DNA of 64,000 nucleotides from Amycolatopsis lexingtonensis (GCF_014873755.1 NZ_JADBEG010000001.1:2110501-2174500), one strand, 5' to 3'. Numbered from the stretch's first letter, positions 25,350 to 37,829 are shown. Translations and numbers: made by a program. The notes: generated by a model not told the origin, from the letters alone.

Positions 25350-26231
25350 ATGGGCACGATCGAGAACATGCGGCTCGGCCGCTACGGCATCTGGACGTTC
25401 GACTTCGAGAACCAGCCGGCCGGCCTGATCCGGGACTCCGTGCAGGAGCTGGAAGAGCTCGGCTGGCCGGCCGTCTGGATCCCCGAAACCGAGCGACGCG
25501 AAGCCTTGACGCACGCGGGGTTCCTGCTCGCGGCCACCGAGCGCCTCACCGTCGTCAACGGGATCGCGCAGATCTGGGCCCGCGAGCCCCAGTGGACCCA
25601 CGGCGGCGCCCGGCTCCTGGCCGAGGCCTACCCGGACCGCCACCTGCTGGGCCTCGGCTACGGCGGCGGCGGCAAGCCCGGCACCCGGCCACTGCAGGCG
25701 ATGACCGATTACCTCGACGCCCTGGACGCCTTCCCCGCCTCCGGGACGCCGATCCGGCGGCTGCTCGCCGCGTACGGGCCGAAGATGCTGGAACTGGCCC
25801 GCGACCGCTCGGCGGGCGCGCACACCTACCACGTGACCCCGGAGCACACGGCCCAGGCACGCGAGATCCTCGGCGACGGCCCGTTCCTCGGCGTCGAGCA
25901 CGCCGTGCTGTTCGAGACCGACGCGGCCGAGGCGCGGGCGACCGCCCGCGCCCACCTGCACACCTACCTCACGTCGAAGTACAACATCGCCAAGTTCCTG
26001 CGCCTCGGCTACACCGAAGCGGACATCGACAGCGGCCGCGGCAGCGACCGCCTCGTCGACGACCTCGTCTTCTGGGGCGACCTCGACACGATCACCGCCA
26101 AGCTGGGCGCCCACCTCGACGCCGGTGCCGACCACGTCGGCATCCAGGTGCTCGGGGCCGGACCGAGCACCTCCGTCATGCCACACTGGCGCCGGCTGGC
26201 CGAAGCGCTGCTACCCGCCGGCGTCGCGTAG
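25350..26231 (+). CDS. LLM-class F420-dependent oxidoreductase
   Basis: 293 aa TIM-barrel luciferase-like protein. The N-terminal RLGRYGIWTFDFENQPAG and ELEELGWPAVWIPE blocks and the later RHLLGLGYGGG segment are typical of the F420-dependent branch common in actinobacteria. It presumably transfers hydride between F420H2 and an unknown small molecule. The ATG at 25350 is chosen; a second in-frame ATG lies six codons on. The 3' end overlaps the convergent DUF3626 gene by 21 bp. Confidence 0.83.
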   Translation: MGTIENMRLGRYGIWTFDFENQPAGLIRDSVQELEELGWPAVWIPETERREALTHAGFLLAATERLTVVNGIAQIWAREPQWTHGGARLLAEAYPDRHLLGLGYGGGGKPGTRPLQAMTDYLDALDAFPASGTPIRRLLAAYGPKMLELARDRSAGAHTYHVTPEHTAQAREILGDGPFLGVEHAVLFETDAAEARATARAHLHTYLTSKYNIAKFLRLGYTEADIDSGRGSDRLVDDLVFWGDLDTITAKLGAHLDAGADHVGIQVLGAGPSTSVMPHWRRLAEALLPAGVA

Positions 26232-27068
26232 CCCGAACCGCGCGGTGCAGTGCCACACGCGCTTGAGCACCTGGGGATCGTGCCGCCCGGCGCGGACGGC
26301 CTCGCCGATGACGCGGGCGTCCAGCCACCCGTTTTCGGCGATGTCCGCGCCGGCCCGCACAACGTCCTCGCCGCGGTAGTCCGCGTGCTCGGCCAGGACG
26401 GCCACGGAGAGCCGGAACCCGTGGTGCCAGTACGTCGGGCAGCCGAACCCGGCGGCCGCGGCCTCGACGTCGGTGCCGCGGAACGCCGGGTCCAGCACCA
26501 GCGCCGCGACGTCGGACGGGACCAGCAGCGGGCCGTGGACGTGCGCCTCGATGTAGTCGTCCAGTTCGTCCGGCGCGTCCGCTTCGACGAGCGGGAGCAG
26601 CGGCAGGTGCGCGACCGTGCCGAAGTCCGCCGGCTCGCGAAAGCTGTCGGGGTAGCAGAACGTCACCCGCGTGAGCACTTCCCGCTTCAGGCGCAGGTGC
26701 GAGGAGCCGAACCGGACCGACCCGCCCGCGGGACGGCGGCGGTGGTTGAGGGAGCCGTACTTCGGCCGCGCCGACGGCGGCAGGTCGTCGTAGACGCCGC
26801 CGAAGATCCGGTGCTCCCAGCGCCACCGGTCACCGCCGACGTGCGCGGTCAGGCCGCCGTTGCCGGTCCCCGTCTCGAACTGCGAGCGGTAGACGCCGTC
26901 GGCGCGCAGGTGCCGCAGCAGCGGGACGTTCCCCACCAGGCGTTCCGGGTGGAAGTGCACGGTGACGTCGAGGTCTTCGGGCAGCGGCGGCCCGGTCACC
27001 CGGCCGGCGACGTGGCGCACCGCCGCCTGCCAGCGCGGTTTCCCGTTCCCCCGGGCCATGGGCGTCAC
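26211..27068 (-). CDS. DUF3626 family protein
   Basis: 285 aa. The block GVYRSQFETGTGNGGLT, followed by GGDRWRWEHRIFGG, matches DUF3626, whose members are uncharacterised; conserved His, Arg and Glu residues hint at an enzyme or nucleotide-binding role. The GTG at 27066-27068 has GGGAG close upstream; an in-frame ATG at 27057-27059 is an equally good start. Element copy 3 lies 15 bp upstream of the GTG. It is divergent from a transporter gene and tail-overlaps the LLM gene. Confidence 0.78.
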   Translation of the reverse strand: MTPMARGNGKPRWQAAVRHVAGRVTGPPLPEDLDVTVHFHPERLVGNVPLLRHLRADGVYRSQFETGTGNGGLTAHVGGDRWRWEHRIFGGVYDDLPPSARPKYGSLNHRRRPAGGSVRFGSSHLRLKREVLTRVTFCYPDSFREPADFGTVAHLPLLPLVEADAPDELDDYIEAHVHGPLLVPSDVAALVLDPAFRGTDVEAAAAGFGCPTYWHHGFRLSVAVLAEHADYRGEDVVRAGADIAENGWLDARVIGEAVRAGRHDPQVLKRVWHCTARFGLRDAGG

Positions 27069-27082
27069 CCTACTCCCGCGCG

Positions 27083-27098
27083 GTATAGGTCGTTATAC
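27083..27098. repeat. 16-bp dispersed element GTATAGGTCGTTATAC, copy 3
   Basis: Identical to copy 2. It sits between the divergent DUF3626 and EamA transporter genes, 15 bp from the DUF3626 start and 60 bp from the EamA ATG. On the minus strand its last part reads CCTATACC, usable as a -10. Confidence 0.65.
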
Positions 27099-27157
27099 AC
27101 AAGGCGAGGTCCGAAAACCGCTGGCTTCGGGAGCCGCCCGCCGGATTGACTGCGCCC

Positions 27158-28078
27158 ATGCGACTGGCGGGTTTCGGGGTCACGGTGCGGTTCGCGCTGC
27201 TGGCCGTGGTCTGGGGTGCGAGTTTCCTGTTCATCAAGGTGGGGCTGAGCGGCCTCTCCCCCGCGCAGGTCGCGCTCGCCCGGGTGGCGCTCGGCGCGCT
27301 CGCGCTCGGGTTCGTGCTGGCCGTGCGCCGGCGCCCGCTCCCCCGGGATCCCGTGCTGTGGGGTCACCTCGCCGTCGTGTCGGTACTGCTGTGCGTGGTG
27401 CCGTTCCTCTTGTTCTCGTGGGCGGAGCAGTACATTTCGTCCGGTTTGGCCAGTATTTTCAACGCGACCACCCCGCTCATCACGATGCTGCTGGCGGCCG
27501 CGGCCCTGCCCGAGGAACGGTTCACCCCGCCGAAGGTCGCCGGGCTGCTGCTGGGTTTCCTCGGGGTGCTCACGATCGTCGGCGTGTGGCACGGCGTCGA
27601 CGTCTCCCACCAGCTGACCGCGCAGCTCGCCTGCCTCGGCGCGACCACCTGCTACGGCGCCTGCTTCGTGTACATGCGCCGCTTCGTCTCCCCGCGCGGG
27701 ACGGACCCGGTGGTCGTCGCGTTCGGGCAGACCGCGGCCGCGACCGTGCTCTTGGGACTGCTCGCCCCGGTCATCGCCACGGCACCGGTGCACCTGGACC
27801 TCGCCGTGGTGGCGAGCATGGTCGCACTCGGGGTGTTCGGCACCGGGCTGGCCTACGTCTGGAACGTCCGCATCATCGCCGCCTGGGGCGCGGCCAACGC
27901 CTCGGCGGTCACGTACCTGACGCCGGTCGTCGGGGTGCTGCTCGGGGTGCTCGTGCTGGGCGAACCGGTGAGCTGGAACCAGCCGGCCGGCGCGCTCCTC
28001 GTGGTGCTGGGCATCCTGGCCGCCCACGGCCGGCTGCGGGCGCGCCGCGCCGCCGAGCCGGAGCTGGTCCGCCCCTAG
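27158..28078 (+). CDS. EamA/DMT-family transporter
   Basis: 306 aa with ten predicted membrane helices in two EamA repeats, each starting with the typical aromatic-rich helix (LLAVVWGASFLFIKVGL; GATTCYGACFVYMRR). The drug/metabolite transporter family exports amino acids, metabolites or toxic compounds; the substrate is unknown. The ATG at 27158 is chosen; a TTG four codons upstream is in frame. It ends at a strong hairpin shared with mpa. Confidence 0.85.
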   Translation: MRLAGFGVTVRFALLAVVWGASFLFIKVGLSGLSPAQVALARVALGALALGFVLAVRRRPLPRDPVLWGHLAVVSVLLCVVPFLLFSWAEQYISSGLASIFNATTPLITMLLAAAALPEERFTPPKVAGLLLGFLGVLTIVGVWHGVDVSHQLTAQLACLGATTCYGACFVYMRRFVSPRGTDPVVVAFGQTAAATVLLGLLAPVIATAPVHLDLAVVASMVALGVFGTGLAYVWNVRIIAAWGAANASAVTYLTPVVGVLLGVLVLGEPVSWNQPAGALLVVLGILAAHGRLRARRAAEPELVRP

Positions 28079-28087
28079 ACACGCAGG

Positions 28088-28117
28088 TGGGGCGGTGCGC
28101 CGAAGCGCACCGCCCCA
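28088..28117. terminator. Bidirectional terminator hairpin
   Basis: TGGGGCGGTGCGC and its exact reverse complement GCGCACCGCCCCA surround a 4-nt loop (cgaa). It lies between the convergent stops of the EamA gene and mpa. Confidence 0.85.
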
Positions 28118-28132
28118 TCGGCTTGTTCGCAC

Positions 28133-29935
28133 CTACAGGTACTGACCGGTGTTCGTGGCGGTGTCGATCGCCCGCCCCGAGTCCTGGTTCTTGCCGGTGA
28201 CGAGCGTGCGGATGTAGACGATCCGCTCGCCCTTCTTGCCGGAGATCCGGGCCCAGTCGTCCGGGTTGGTGGTGTTGGGCAGGTCCTCGTTCTCCGCGAA
28301 CTCGTCGACGATCGCGTCGAGCAGGTGCTGCACGCGGAGACCCGGCTGCTTGGTCTCCAGCACCGACTTGATCGCCGACTTCTTGGCCCGGTCCACGATG
28401 TTCTGGATCATCGCGCCCGAGTTGAAGTCGCGGAAGTACAGGACTTCCTTGTCCCCGTTGGCGTAGGTCACCTCGAGGAACCGGTTCTCGTCGCTCTCCT
28501 CGTACATCCGCTCGACGGTGTGCTGGATCATCGCGTCGAACGTCGCCTTGGCGTCGCCGCCGAACTCGGCGAGGTCGTCGGCGTGGATCGGCAGGCCTTC
28601 GGCCAGGTACTTGGAGAAGATGTCCTTCGCGCCTTCGGCGTCCGGACGCTCGATCTTGATCTTGACGTCGAGCCGGCCCGGCCGCAGGATCGCCGGGTCG
28701 ATCATGTCTTCGCGGTTGGAGGCGCCGATGACGATGACGTTCTCCAGGCCTTCGACACCGTCGATCTCCGACAGCAGCTGCGGCACGATCGTGGTCTCGA
28801 CGTCGGACGACACGCCCGACCCACGGGTCCGGAAGATCGAGTCCATCTCGTCGAAGAACACGATCACCGGGGTGCCTTCGGAGGCCTTCTCCCGCGCTCG
28901 CTGGAAGATCAAGCGGATGTGCCGCTCGGTCTCGCCGACGAACTTGTTGAGCAGCTCGGGGCCCTTGATGTTCAGGAAGTAGGACTTCCCGTCCTCGTTT
29001 TCGCCCCGCGCCGCGGCCACCTTCTTGGCCAGCGAGTTCGCCACCGCCTTCGCGATGAGCGTCTTGCCGCAGCCCGGCGGGCCGTAGAGCAGGACACCCT
29101 TCGGGGGCCGCAGCTGGTACTCCTGGTACAGGTCCGCGTGCAGGAACGGCAGTTCCACCGCGTCCCGGATCTGCTCGATCTGCCGGGTGAGGCCGCCGAT
29201 GTCCTCGTAGCGGACGTCCGGCACCTCCTCCAGCACCAGGTCCTCGACCTCCGCCTTCGGCACGCGCTCGTACGCGTAGCCGGCCTTGGAGTCGACCAGG
29301 AGCGAGTCGCCCGGCTTGAGCGGCTGCTCCGCCAGCAGATCGGAGAGCAGGACCACCCGCTCCTCGTCCGCGTGCCCGACCACCAGCGCGCGAAGGCTGC
29401 CGCCCTCGACGTCCGGCGCGAGCACCTCGCGCAACGCGCACACTTCACCGGTGCGCTCGAAACCGCCGCCTTCGACCACGGTGAGGGCCTCGTTGAGCCG
29501 CAGCGCCTGGCCGCGCCGCAACGACGAGATCTCGACCGCGGGCGAAACCGACACCCGCATCTTCCGGCCCGCGGTGAAGACGTCCACCGTGTTGTCCTCG
29601 TACGCCTCGACGAAGACGCCGTACCCGGACGGTGGCTGGGCCAGCCGGTCGACCTCTTCGCGGAGAGCGAGGAGCTGTCCTCGCGCTTCACGCAGCGTCT
29701 CGACCAGTTTGGTGTTGCGCTCGGTGAGCTGGCTCACCCTTTCCGAGGCCTCGGCGAGTCGTTGTTCGAGAACTCGGTTCTGCCGTGGCGAGTCCGTCAG
29801 TTTGCGGCGCAGCAGCGCCACTTCTTCCTCGAGAAAACGGATCTGCCGAGCCTGCTCGTCCGCCGTCGTCCCAGCTCCGGATGTTGCTGAAGGGTCGGCC
29901 TCCTCGCGCCGACCTCCGGGAAGGTCATGATGCAT
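28133..29935 (-). CDS. mpa: Proteasome-associated AAA ATPase Mpa (ARC)
   Basis: 600 aa. A coiled coil at about 26-99 binds Pup, two OB-like domains follow, then an AAA module with Walker A GPPGCGKT (285-292), Walker B IVFFDEMD (358-365) and the arginine-finger region. The chain ends Gln-Tyr-Leu, the tail that docks into the alpha ring and opens the 20S gate. The hexamer unfolds pupylated proteins into PrcAB. The ATG at 29933-29935 has GGAGG 6-7 nt upstream; the frame extends further up without family similarity. It is about 5.7 kb from dop, as in related genomes. Confidence 0.95.
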   Translation of the reverse strand: MHHDLPGGRREEADPSATSGAGTTADEQARQIRFLEEEVALLRRKLTDSPRQNRVLEQRLAEASERVSQLTERNTKLVETLREARGQLLALREEVDRLAQPPSGYGVFVEAYEDNTVDVFTAGRKMRVSVSPAVEISSLRRGQALRLNEALTVVEGGGFERTGEVCALREVLAPDVEGGSLRALVVGHADEERVVLLSDLLAEQPLKPGDSLLVDSKAGYAYERVPKAEVEDLVLEEVPDVRYEDIGGLTRQIEQIRDAVELPFLHADLYQEYQLRPPKGVLLYGPPGCGKTLIAKAVANSLAKKVAAARGENEDGKSYFLNIKGPELLNKFVGETERHIRLIFQRAREKASEGTPVIVFFDEMDSIFRTRGSGVSSDVETTIVPQLLSEIDGVEGLENVIVIGASNREDMIDPAILRPGRLDVKIKIERPDAEGAKDIFSKYLAEGLPIHADDLAEFGGDAKATFDAMIQHTVERMYEESDENRFLEVTYANGDKEVLYFRDFNSGAMIQNIVDRAKKSAIKSVLETKQPGLRVQHLLDAIVDEFAENEDLPNTTNPDDWARISGKKGERIVYIRTLVTGKNQDSGRAIDTATNTGQYL

Positions 29936-30294
29936 CGGGCACCTCCTCGGAGTGCTTTTCATTCCACGGTACCGGCGATCACCGACAAGAAAAGGCCTTT
30001 CCGGATCACAAGATCGGCGCGTCGCGGTTCGCCGGCCTTCCCCAGCACGGACATTCCCGCAGCGCAAGCGGCCATTTCGGTGCCGTGGCACGGGTGTGTC
30101 GCGGGTCCGACCGGGCCGGGGTGAAACAAGCACGACGGGAGTACCCCGTCCTCGCGGTGCCCAACCGGCGGGACAACGGGCAATTCCGGCCAGTTCCGCC
30201 CTAACCGCGCGGCGGACGGGCCCGGTGGCTAGCATCGGGCCGACATCGGCACCGTCTGCCGGGTCTCTTCGAAGGACGCTAGGGGGCACCACTC
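29936..30294. promoter_or_regulatory. 359-bp intergenic region between mpa and the Pro/Gln-rich membrane gene
   Basis: No credible coding frame is seen here. It must contain the mpa promoter (minus strand) with its GGAGG site next to 29935. On the plus strand, TAGCAT at 30230-30235 is a usable -10 for the gene at 30295, giving a leader of about 55-60 nt. No repeat or riboswitch was recognised. Confidence 0.4.
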
Positions 30295-31188
30295 ATGACC
30301 TACCCGCCGCAGCAGCCGGGCGGCTACGGCCAGCAGCCCGGGGGCTACGGGCAGCAGCCCGGGCCCTACGGCCAGCCCCAGCAGGGCGGCTACCCCCAGA
30401 GCGGACCGCAGCAGCAGCCGGGCTACGGCGGCACCCAGCAGTTCGGGCAGCCGGACCCGTACGGCCAGCCCCAGCAGTACGGCCAGTCCGACCCGTACGG
30501 GCAGCCCCAGCAGGGCGGTTACCCGCCCCAGACGGGCGCTCAGCCCCAGCAGGGCTACCCCCAGTACGGCCAGCAGGACCAATGGGGCCAGCCCCAGCAG
30601 CAGGGCTTCGGCGGCTACGACCAGTACGGCGGCGGCTTCGGCGACGCGCCCCCGCCCAAGAAGAAGAAAACCGGCCTCATCGTCGGCATCGCGGTCGGCG
30701 CGGTGGTCCTCGTCGGCGGCGGTGTGACCGCGTTCGTCCTGGCCAACAAGGATGACGACAGCACCACCGCCGCCCCGCCGGCCAGCAGCAGCTCGGCCGC
30801 GCCGACGTCGGCACCCAAGACGTCCGCTTCGAAGCCCAAGACCACGTCGCCGACCCGGCCCTCGACCAGCGGCAGCAAGCCGGCGAGCGGCCCGGCCCCG
30901 GCCGGCCAGGCCAGCTCGAAGGAGCTGTTCGACACGACGATCGCGGCCTACAACGCCAGCGACGAGAAGGCGCTCGGCGACGTCATCTGCCGCAGCGTCT
31001 ACGAGGGCAGCACGGGCGACATCCCGAAGGTCACGGTCAAGCTGACCGGCGAGCCGACCGAGACCGGCGACAAGGCCACCGTGCGCTATTCCGCCACGGA
31101 CGGGAGCAAGACCAAGGTCGGCACCATGTCCGCGCAGAAGGAATCCGGACTGTGGTGCCTGTCCAACGTGAAGGCGGACGGCTCGTGA
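30295..31188 (+). CDS. Pro/Gln/Tyr/Gly-rich single-pass membrane protein with extracytoplasmic domain
   Basis: 297 aa. Residues 1-120 are a low-complexity tract of [16 protein letters not shown] repeats. A KKKK stop and a membrane helix at about 126-148 follow, then a Ser/Thr/Pro/Ala linker and a C-terminal domain of about 95 residues ending [16 protein letters not shown]. That domain has two cysteines and resembles small DUF4878/lumazine-binding-like envelope domains. The downstream gene encodes a related domain (ends KESGRWCVPG), and the gene at 1414 shares the overall layout. Function unknown; the disordered tail may scaffold proteins at the inner face of the membrane. Confidence 0.75.
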   Translation: MTYPPQQPGGYGQQPGGYGQQPGPYGQPQQGGYPQSGPQQQPGYGGTQQFGQPDPYGQPQQYGQSDPYGQPQQGGYPPQTGAQPQQGYPQYGQQDQWGQPQQQGFGGYDQYGGGFGDAPPPKKKKTGLIVGIAVGAVVLVGGGVTAFVLANKDDDSTTAAPPASSSSAAPTSAPKTSASKPKTTSPTRPSTSGSKPASGPAPAGQASSKELFDTTIAAYNASDEKALGDVICRSVYEGSTGDIPKVTVKLTGEPTETGDKATVRYSATDGSKTKVGTMSAQKESGLWCLSNVKADGS

Positions 31189-31201
31189 GCCGCCGCCGGC
31201 G

Positions 31202-33689
<2,488 letters not shown>

Positions 33690-33756
33690 GCCCGAGAGCC
33701 TAGAGCCCTGGGTGTGGGGAGCGGGTGATCCGGCCCGGATGGTGTCGCGCACCCGC

Positions 33757-33813
33757 GTGTCCTGAATGACTCATTCAGGTCTTCGGTGGTCTTGAATGAG
33801 TCATTCAAGACAC
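33757..33813. repeat. Second TGAATGA-C/G-TCATTCA double hairpin
   Basis: GTGTCCTGAATGACTCATTCAGG, loop tcttcggtgg, then TCTTGAATGAGTCATTCAAGACAC. The arms pair with one mismatch, and the loop differs from the copy at 5846-5898 by a single base. It lies in the 274-bp gap between the divergent site-2 protease and RecB-like genes, so here it is not in a terminator position. Nothing else distinctive is seen in that gap. Confidence 0.85.
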
Positions 33814-33963
33814 TCGGCGGCGGACAGAACTGCGGGCCGGTCGCCACACCGCAACCCGGGGACCGGCGGAAAGCGCTCCCACCCGGTGGCTTCTCCCCAC
33901 CTCGACGCCGGTGCGGGCGTTGCGGTCGCCGGAACTGTCGTACCCCGGCGTTACGCTCTGCCC

Positions 33964-34863
33964 ATGCCCGACGCCGACACCGTCACCACGGAACCCCCAG
34001 CCGCCGCCGTCGCCACCGAGGTGCGGCGGCGGCCCGCGTTGTCGCCGTCACGGGCCAGTGACTTCAAGCAGTGCCCGCTGCTCTACCGGTTCCGCGCGGT
34101 CGACCGGCTGCCCGAGGTGCCGACCAAGGCGCAGCTGCGCGGCACGCTCGTCCACTCGGTGCTGGAGCGGCTGTTCGCCTTGCCCGCCGCCGAGCGAGTC
34201 CCAGCGCAGGCGCGCGAGCTGCTCGGCCCGGCGTGGACCGACCTGTCCGCGGACCGTCCGGAGTGGACCGAGCTGTTCGACGACGAAAAGCCCGACGAGC
34301 ACGCGGAGTGGCTGCGCTCGGCGGAAAAGCTGCTGGACGCCTACTTCGAGCTGGAAGACCCGCGGCGGCTGGAACCGGAGGCGTGCGAGTTGCACGTCGA
34401 GATCGAGCTCGGCTCCGGTGTCCTGCTGCGCGGCTACATCGACCGCCTGGACGTCGCGCCGACCGGCGAGATCCGGGTGGTGGACTACAAGACCGGGGCC
34501 GCGCCGCGGGAAATCGGCGAGGCCAAGGCGATGTTCCAGATGAAGTTCTACGCCGTCGTGCTGTGGCGGCTGCGCGGGATCGTGCCGCGGCAGCTGAAAC
34601 TGATGTACCTCACCGACGGTCAATCGCTGGCCTACACCCCGGACGAAGCCGAGCTGCTCCGCTTCGAGCGCACCCTCGAAGCCATCTGGCAGGCCATCCT
34701 CAAGGCGGGCAAGACCGGCGACTTCCGCGCGAACAAGAGCAAGCTGTGCAACTGGTGCGACCACCAGGCGCACTGCCCCGAGTACGGCGGCACCCCGCCC
34801 GAATACCCCGGCTGGCCGGAGCCCGGCGCGGGCGAGGAGACGCCGCTGGACCGGGCCGACTGA
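33964..34863 (+). CDS. RecB-family (AddB/Cas4-like) nuclease with Fe-S cysteines
   Basis: 299 aa PD-(D/E)XK nuclease. Active-site elements are GTLVH (60-64), GYIDRLD (from 157) and DYKTG (174-178). Four cysteines, Cys37 near the N-terminus and Cys262, Cys265 and Cys271 near the C-terminus, make the staple-type 4Fe-4S site known from AddB and Cas4. It is a stand-alone nuclease with no helicase part; a DNA-repair role is inferred. M. tuberculosis has a similar gene beside trmI (Rv2119). Its stop overlaps the next start by one base (TGATG). Confidence 0.88.
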   Translation: MPDADTVTTEPPAAAVATEVRRRPALSPSRASDFKQCPLLYRFRAVDRLPEVPTKAQLRGTLVHSVLERLFALPAAERVPAQARELLGPAWTDLSADRPEWTELFDDEKPDEHAEWLRSAEKLLDAYFELEDPRRLEPEACELHVEIELGSGVLLRGYIDRLDVAPTGEIRVVDYKTGAAPREIGEAKAMFQMKFYAVVLWRLRGIVPRQLKLMYLTDGQSLAYTPDEAELLRFERTLEAIWQAILKAGKTGDFRANKSKLCNWCDHQAHCPEYGGTPPEYPGWPEPGAGEETPLDRAD

Positions 34864-35654
34864 TGGCCGACGCGTTCTACGTCCCGCTCGGCGAAGGCCG
34901 GTTCGCCGCGACCGCGCACACCGCCGGCCCGTGGTCCTCGGAGTCGCAGCACTTCGGGCCGCCGTCGGCGTTGCTGGTGCGGGCCCTCGAAAACGTCGAA
35001 CCCGCGCACCCGGCCGAACTGGCCAGGGTCACCGTCGAAATCCTCGGGCCGGCCCCGGTCGCCGAACTGACCGTGCGGGCCCGGGTGGAGCGCCCCGGCC
35101 GGTCGGTCGAGCTGCTGCAGGCGGAGCTGGCGAGCGCGGAGCGCGTGGTGGCCCGCGCGTCGGCGTGGCGCGTCGCGACCTCGGACACCGCCGAGATCGC
35201 CACTGACGGCGGGCCGATGCTGCCCGCGCCGGACAGCGTCACGGAGTCGCCGTGGCCGGAGGGCTGGCAGAGCGGCTACCTCGACGCGGTGGAGTGGCGC
35301 GCGGTCCGCGGTGGCATGGACGTGCCCGGCCCGGCCGCGGTCTGGGCCCGGCAGCGCGTCCCGCTGGTCGACGGCGAAGAGCCGAGCGGGCTGCAGCGGC
35401 TGTTCACCATCGCCGACTCCGGCAACGGCGTGTCGAACTTCCTCGACCCGCGGCAGTGGTGGTTCATCAACTCCGAGCTGACCGTCCACCTGCGGCGGGT
35501 GCCGGCGGGCGAGTGGCTCGGCCTGGACGCGGTCACGCTGGTCGGCGAGCACGGCATCGGCACGGCGACGAGCATCCTCCACGACGCGAGCGGCCCGCTG
35601 GCCACCGGCGCGCAGGCGCTGATGGTCCGGCCGCGACAGGCCGGGGGCGGATAG
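34863..35654 (+). CDS. Acyl-CoA thioesterase-like double-hotdog protein
   Basis: 263 aa. The N-terminal hotdog includes TAGPWSSESQHFGPPSALLVRALE and a second hotdog follows from about 140 (DPRQWWFINSELTVHLRRVPAGEW). This matches the TesB-like thioesterase family, which hydrolyses acyl-CoA esters. The ATG overlaps the RecB-like stop (TGATG), so the two are translationally coupled although their functions look unrelated. The catalytic triad residues were not all identified by eye. Confidence 0.8.
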   Translation: MADAFYVPLGEGRFAATAHTAGPWSSESQHFGPPSALLVRALENVEPAHPAELARVTVEILGPAPVAELTVRARVERPGRSVELLQAELASAERVVARASAWRVATSDTAEIATDGGPMLPAPDSVTESPWPEGWQSGYLDAVEWRAVRGGMDVPGPAAVWARQRVPLVDGEEPSGLQRLFTIADSGNGVSNFLDPRQWWFINSELTVHLRRVPAGEWLGLDAVTLVGEHGIGTATSILHDASGPLATGAQALMVRPRQAGGG

Positions 35655-35718
35655 CCACCCACAATCGGCCCGGATCCAATAACCTTCGCGGAACGACCGA
35701 CTTGAGGAGCGCTCCGGT

Positions 35719-36654
35719 ATGCAGATCACCTCGGTGGTCAACCAGAAAGGCGGGGTCGGCAAGACCTCGCTGAGCGTCGGCACCGCGGCCGCGCTGGCCG
35801 AGCGGGGCCGGCGGGTGCTGCTTATCGACCTCGACCCGCAGGGCCACGCGACGACCGAGATGCTCGGCCTGTCCGAGGTCCGCGGGGACACGCCGACCCT
35901 GGCGAAGGCGCTGGCCAAGACGTGGAAGGGGCCGATCGAGGAGCTCGTCGTCCCGCACCCGCGCAGCAACCTCGGCAAGGGCGGCGCACTCGACGTCGTG
36001 CCTACGTCACCGGGGATGTTCGACCTGATCCGGCGGCTCGACTCGTTCCGCGTACCCGGCTGGCAGCTGGCGCGGGTCATCCAGTTCGCCAACTACGACC
36101 ACTGCGTCATCGACTGCCCGCCGGCGCTCGACGTGCTGACGAACAACGCGCTGGCGGCGTCGCACGGCATCCTCGTGCCGGTCCAGCCGGACAAGACGAG
36201 CATCCGCGCGCTGCGGCTGCTGGCCGACCAGGTCCGGTACGTCGAGCAGACCGTGGGGCGGCAGCCGCTGTCGTGGTTCGGGCTGGTGCCGAGCCTCTAC
36301 CGGCGGCCGATCTCGCACTACGCGGCCGCGGCGCTGCAGGAGATGTACGAGTTCGGCATCCCGATGCTGTCGCACCTGCCGCTGGGCGTGGTGATGAACG
36401 AAGCGGCCGCGCACGGCGTCCCGGTGACGACCTACGCCCCGGAGACGTTGCAGGCGCTGTCGTTCCGCGAGATCGCGGGCACCCTCGACGGCTACCTGGA
36501 GCAGAACCAGGCCCCGGCCGTCGTGCCCGCGGACGAGGAGTTCGTCTTCGAGGACTTCATCTCCGAGGTCGCGGTGGCGCGCAACGTCAACGACAACGGC
36601 GTCCGCAAGGGCCTCTACGACCTGCTGCCGAAGAAGCCCAACCGGCCGCGCTGA
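35719..36654 (+). CDS. ParA/MinD-like ATPase (orphan ParA)
   Basis: 311 aa with a deviant Walker A KGGVGKT at 10-16, Walker A' LLIDLDPQGHATT at about 34-46 and YDHCVIDCPPALDVLTNNAL as Walker B. The C-terminal tail of about 50 acidic residues is longer than in chromosomal ParA. There is no parB or parS nearby, so it is an orphan, perhaps positioning a protein cluster or a membrane complex. GGAG precedes the ATG at about 9 nt. Confidence 0.87.
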   Translation: MQITSVVNQKGGVGKTSLSVGTAAALAERGRRVLLIDLDPQGHATTEMLGLSEVRGDTPTLAKALAKTWKGPIEELVVPHPRSNLGKGGALDVVPTSPGMFDLIRRLDSFRVPGWQLARVIQFANYDHCVIDCPPALDVLTNNALAASHGILVPVQPDKTSIRALRLLADQVRYVEQTVGRQPLSWFGLVPSLYRRPISHYAAAALQEMYEFGIPMLSHLPLGVVMNEAAAHGVPVTTYAPETLQALSFREIAGTLDGYLEQNQAPAVVPADEEFVFEDFISEVAVARNVNDNGVRKGLYDLLPKKPNRPR

Positions 36655-36684
36655 GGTTCGGCGCGGCCGGCCGGGCTCCAGGGG

Positions 36685-37530
36685 TCAGAGTCGGCAGGAG
36701 CGGATGTCCGACGCCAGGATCGCCTTGGCGCCCACTTCGGCCAGCTCGTCCATGATCCGGTTGACGTCCTTGCGCGACACCATCGCGCGCACGGCGACCC
36801 AGTCTTCGTCGGCCAGCGGGGCCACCGTCGGCGACTCGAGGCCCGGCGTGATGGCGATCGCCCGCTCGACGAGCGTGCGCGGGCAGTCGTAGTCCAGCAT
36901 CAGGTACTGCTGCGCGAACACGACCCCGCGCAGCCGCGCCGCGAGCTGCGACTTGGCCTTGCTCTCCGCGGTCCCCTTGCGCTGCAGCAGCACCGCTTCG
37001 GAGACGCAGATCGGGTCACCGAAGGCCACCAGGTTGTTCTGGCGCAGCGACCGCCCGGACTCGACCACGTCCGCGATCGCGTCCGCGACGCCGAGCTGGA
37101 TCGAGATCTCCACGGCGCCGTCGAGGCGGATCACTTCGGCCTCGACGCCGTGGCGGGCGAGGTCGTCGCGGACCAGCCGCGGGTACGACGTCGCGAGCCG
37201 CTTGCCGTGCAGGTCCGCCGGCTTCCAGTCCTTGCCCGCCGGGGCGGCGTAGCGGAACGTCGAGCCGCCGAAGCCGAGTGCCTGGATCTCCTCGACCGGC
37301 GCGCCGGAGTCGAGCGCGAGGTCCCGGCCGGTGATGCCGAGGTCGAGTTCGCCGGAGCCGACGTAGATCGCGATGTCCTTGGGCCGCAGGAAGAAGAACT
37401 CGACCTCGTTCACCGGGTCGAGCACGGTCAGGTCGCGCTGCTCATGCCGCTTGCGGTAGCCCGCCTCGCCGAGCATCTCCGTCGCCGCGGCGGCGAGGGC
37501 TCCCTTGTTCGGCACGGCAACACGCAGCAT
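36685..37530 (-). CDS. hisG: ATP phosphoribosyltransferase HisG (long form)
   Basis: 281 aa long-form HisG, with its own C-terminal ACT-like regulatory domain for histidine feedback, so no HisZ is needed. It catalyses the first step of histidine synthesis from ATP and PRPP. The N-terminal LRVAVPNKG, the [11 protein letters not shown] block and the PRPP-binding [10 protein letters not shown] segment are present. The ATG at 37528-37530 has GAGGAGAA about 8 nt upstream. It follows hisE by 35 bp, forming a two-gene his operon. Confidence 0.95.
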   Translation of the reverse strand: MLRVAVPNKGALAAAATEMLGEAGYRKRHEQRDLTVLDPVNEVEFFFLRPKDIAIYVGSGELDLGITGRDLALDSGAPVEEIQALGFGGSTFRYAAPAGKDWKPADLHGKRLATSYPRLVRDDLARHGVEAEVIRLDGAVEISIQLGVADAIADVVESGRSLRQNNLVAFGDPICVSEAVLLQRKGTAESKAKSQLAARLRGVVFAQQYLMLDYDCPRTLVERAIAITPGLESPTVAPLADEDWVAVRAMVSRKDVNRIMDELAEVGAKAILASDIRSCRL

Positions 37531-37565
37531 TTCGCTCTTCTCCTCGTTCAGCGGTGGACCACCCG

Positions 37566-37829
37566 TCACAGGTAGCGGTAGACGTCCTCGGTCGACAGAC
37601 CGCGGCCGAGCATCAGCACCTGCACCCGGTACAGCAGCTGGGAGATCTCCTCGGCGAGGCGGTCGTCGGACTCGTGCTCGGCGGCGATCCACACCTCGCC
37701 GGCTTCCTCGAGCACCTTCTTGCCCTGGGCGTGCACCCCGGCGTCCAGGGCGACGACGGTGCCGGACCCGTCGGGACGGGTACGCGCGCGCTCGGCAAGC
37801 TCCGCGAACAGCTCATCGAAGGTCTTCAC
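37566..37829 (-). CDS. hisE: Phosphoribosyl-ATP pyrophosphatase HisE
   Basis: 87 aa, the size of stand-alone HisE. MazG-like helices carry the metal-binding [24 protein letters not shown] acidic residues. It catalyses the second step of histidine synthesis, turning phosphoribosyl-ATP into phosphoribosyl-AMP. The start is GTG. It lies directly upstream of hisG and is fused to HisI in many other bacteria but separate here, as in mycobacteria. Confidence 0.94.
   Translation of the reverse strand: MKTFDELFAELAERARTRPDGSGTVVALDAGVHAQGKKVLEEAGEVWIAAEHESDDRLAEEISQLLYRVQVLMLGRGLSTEDVYRYL

Noticed and set aside
29936..30292. Longer N-terminus for Mpa (about 119 extra codons)
   Set aside because: The extension lacks similarity to Mpa/ARC and the ATG at 29935 has a good GGAGG at the right distance.
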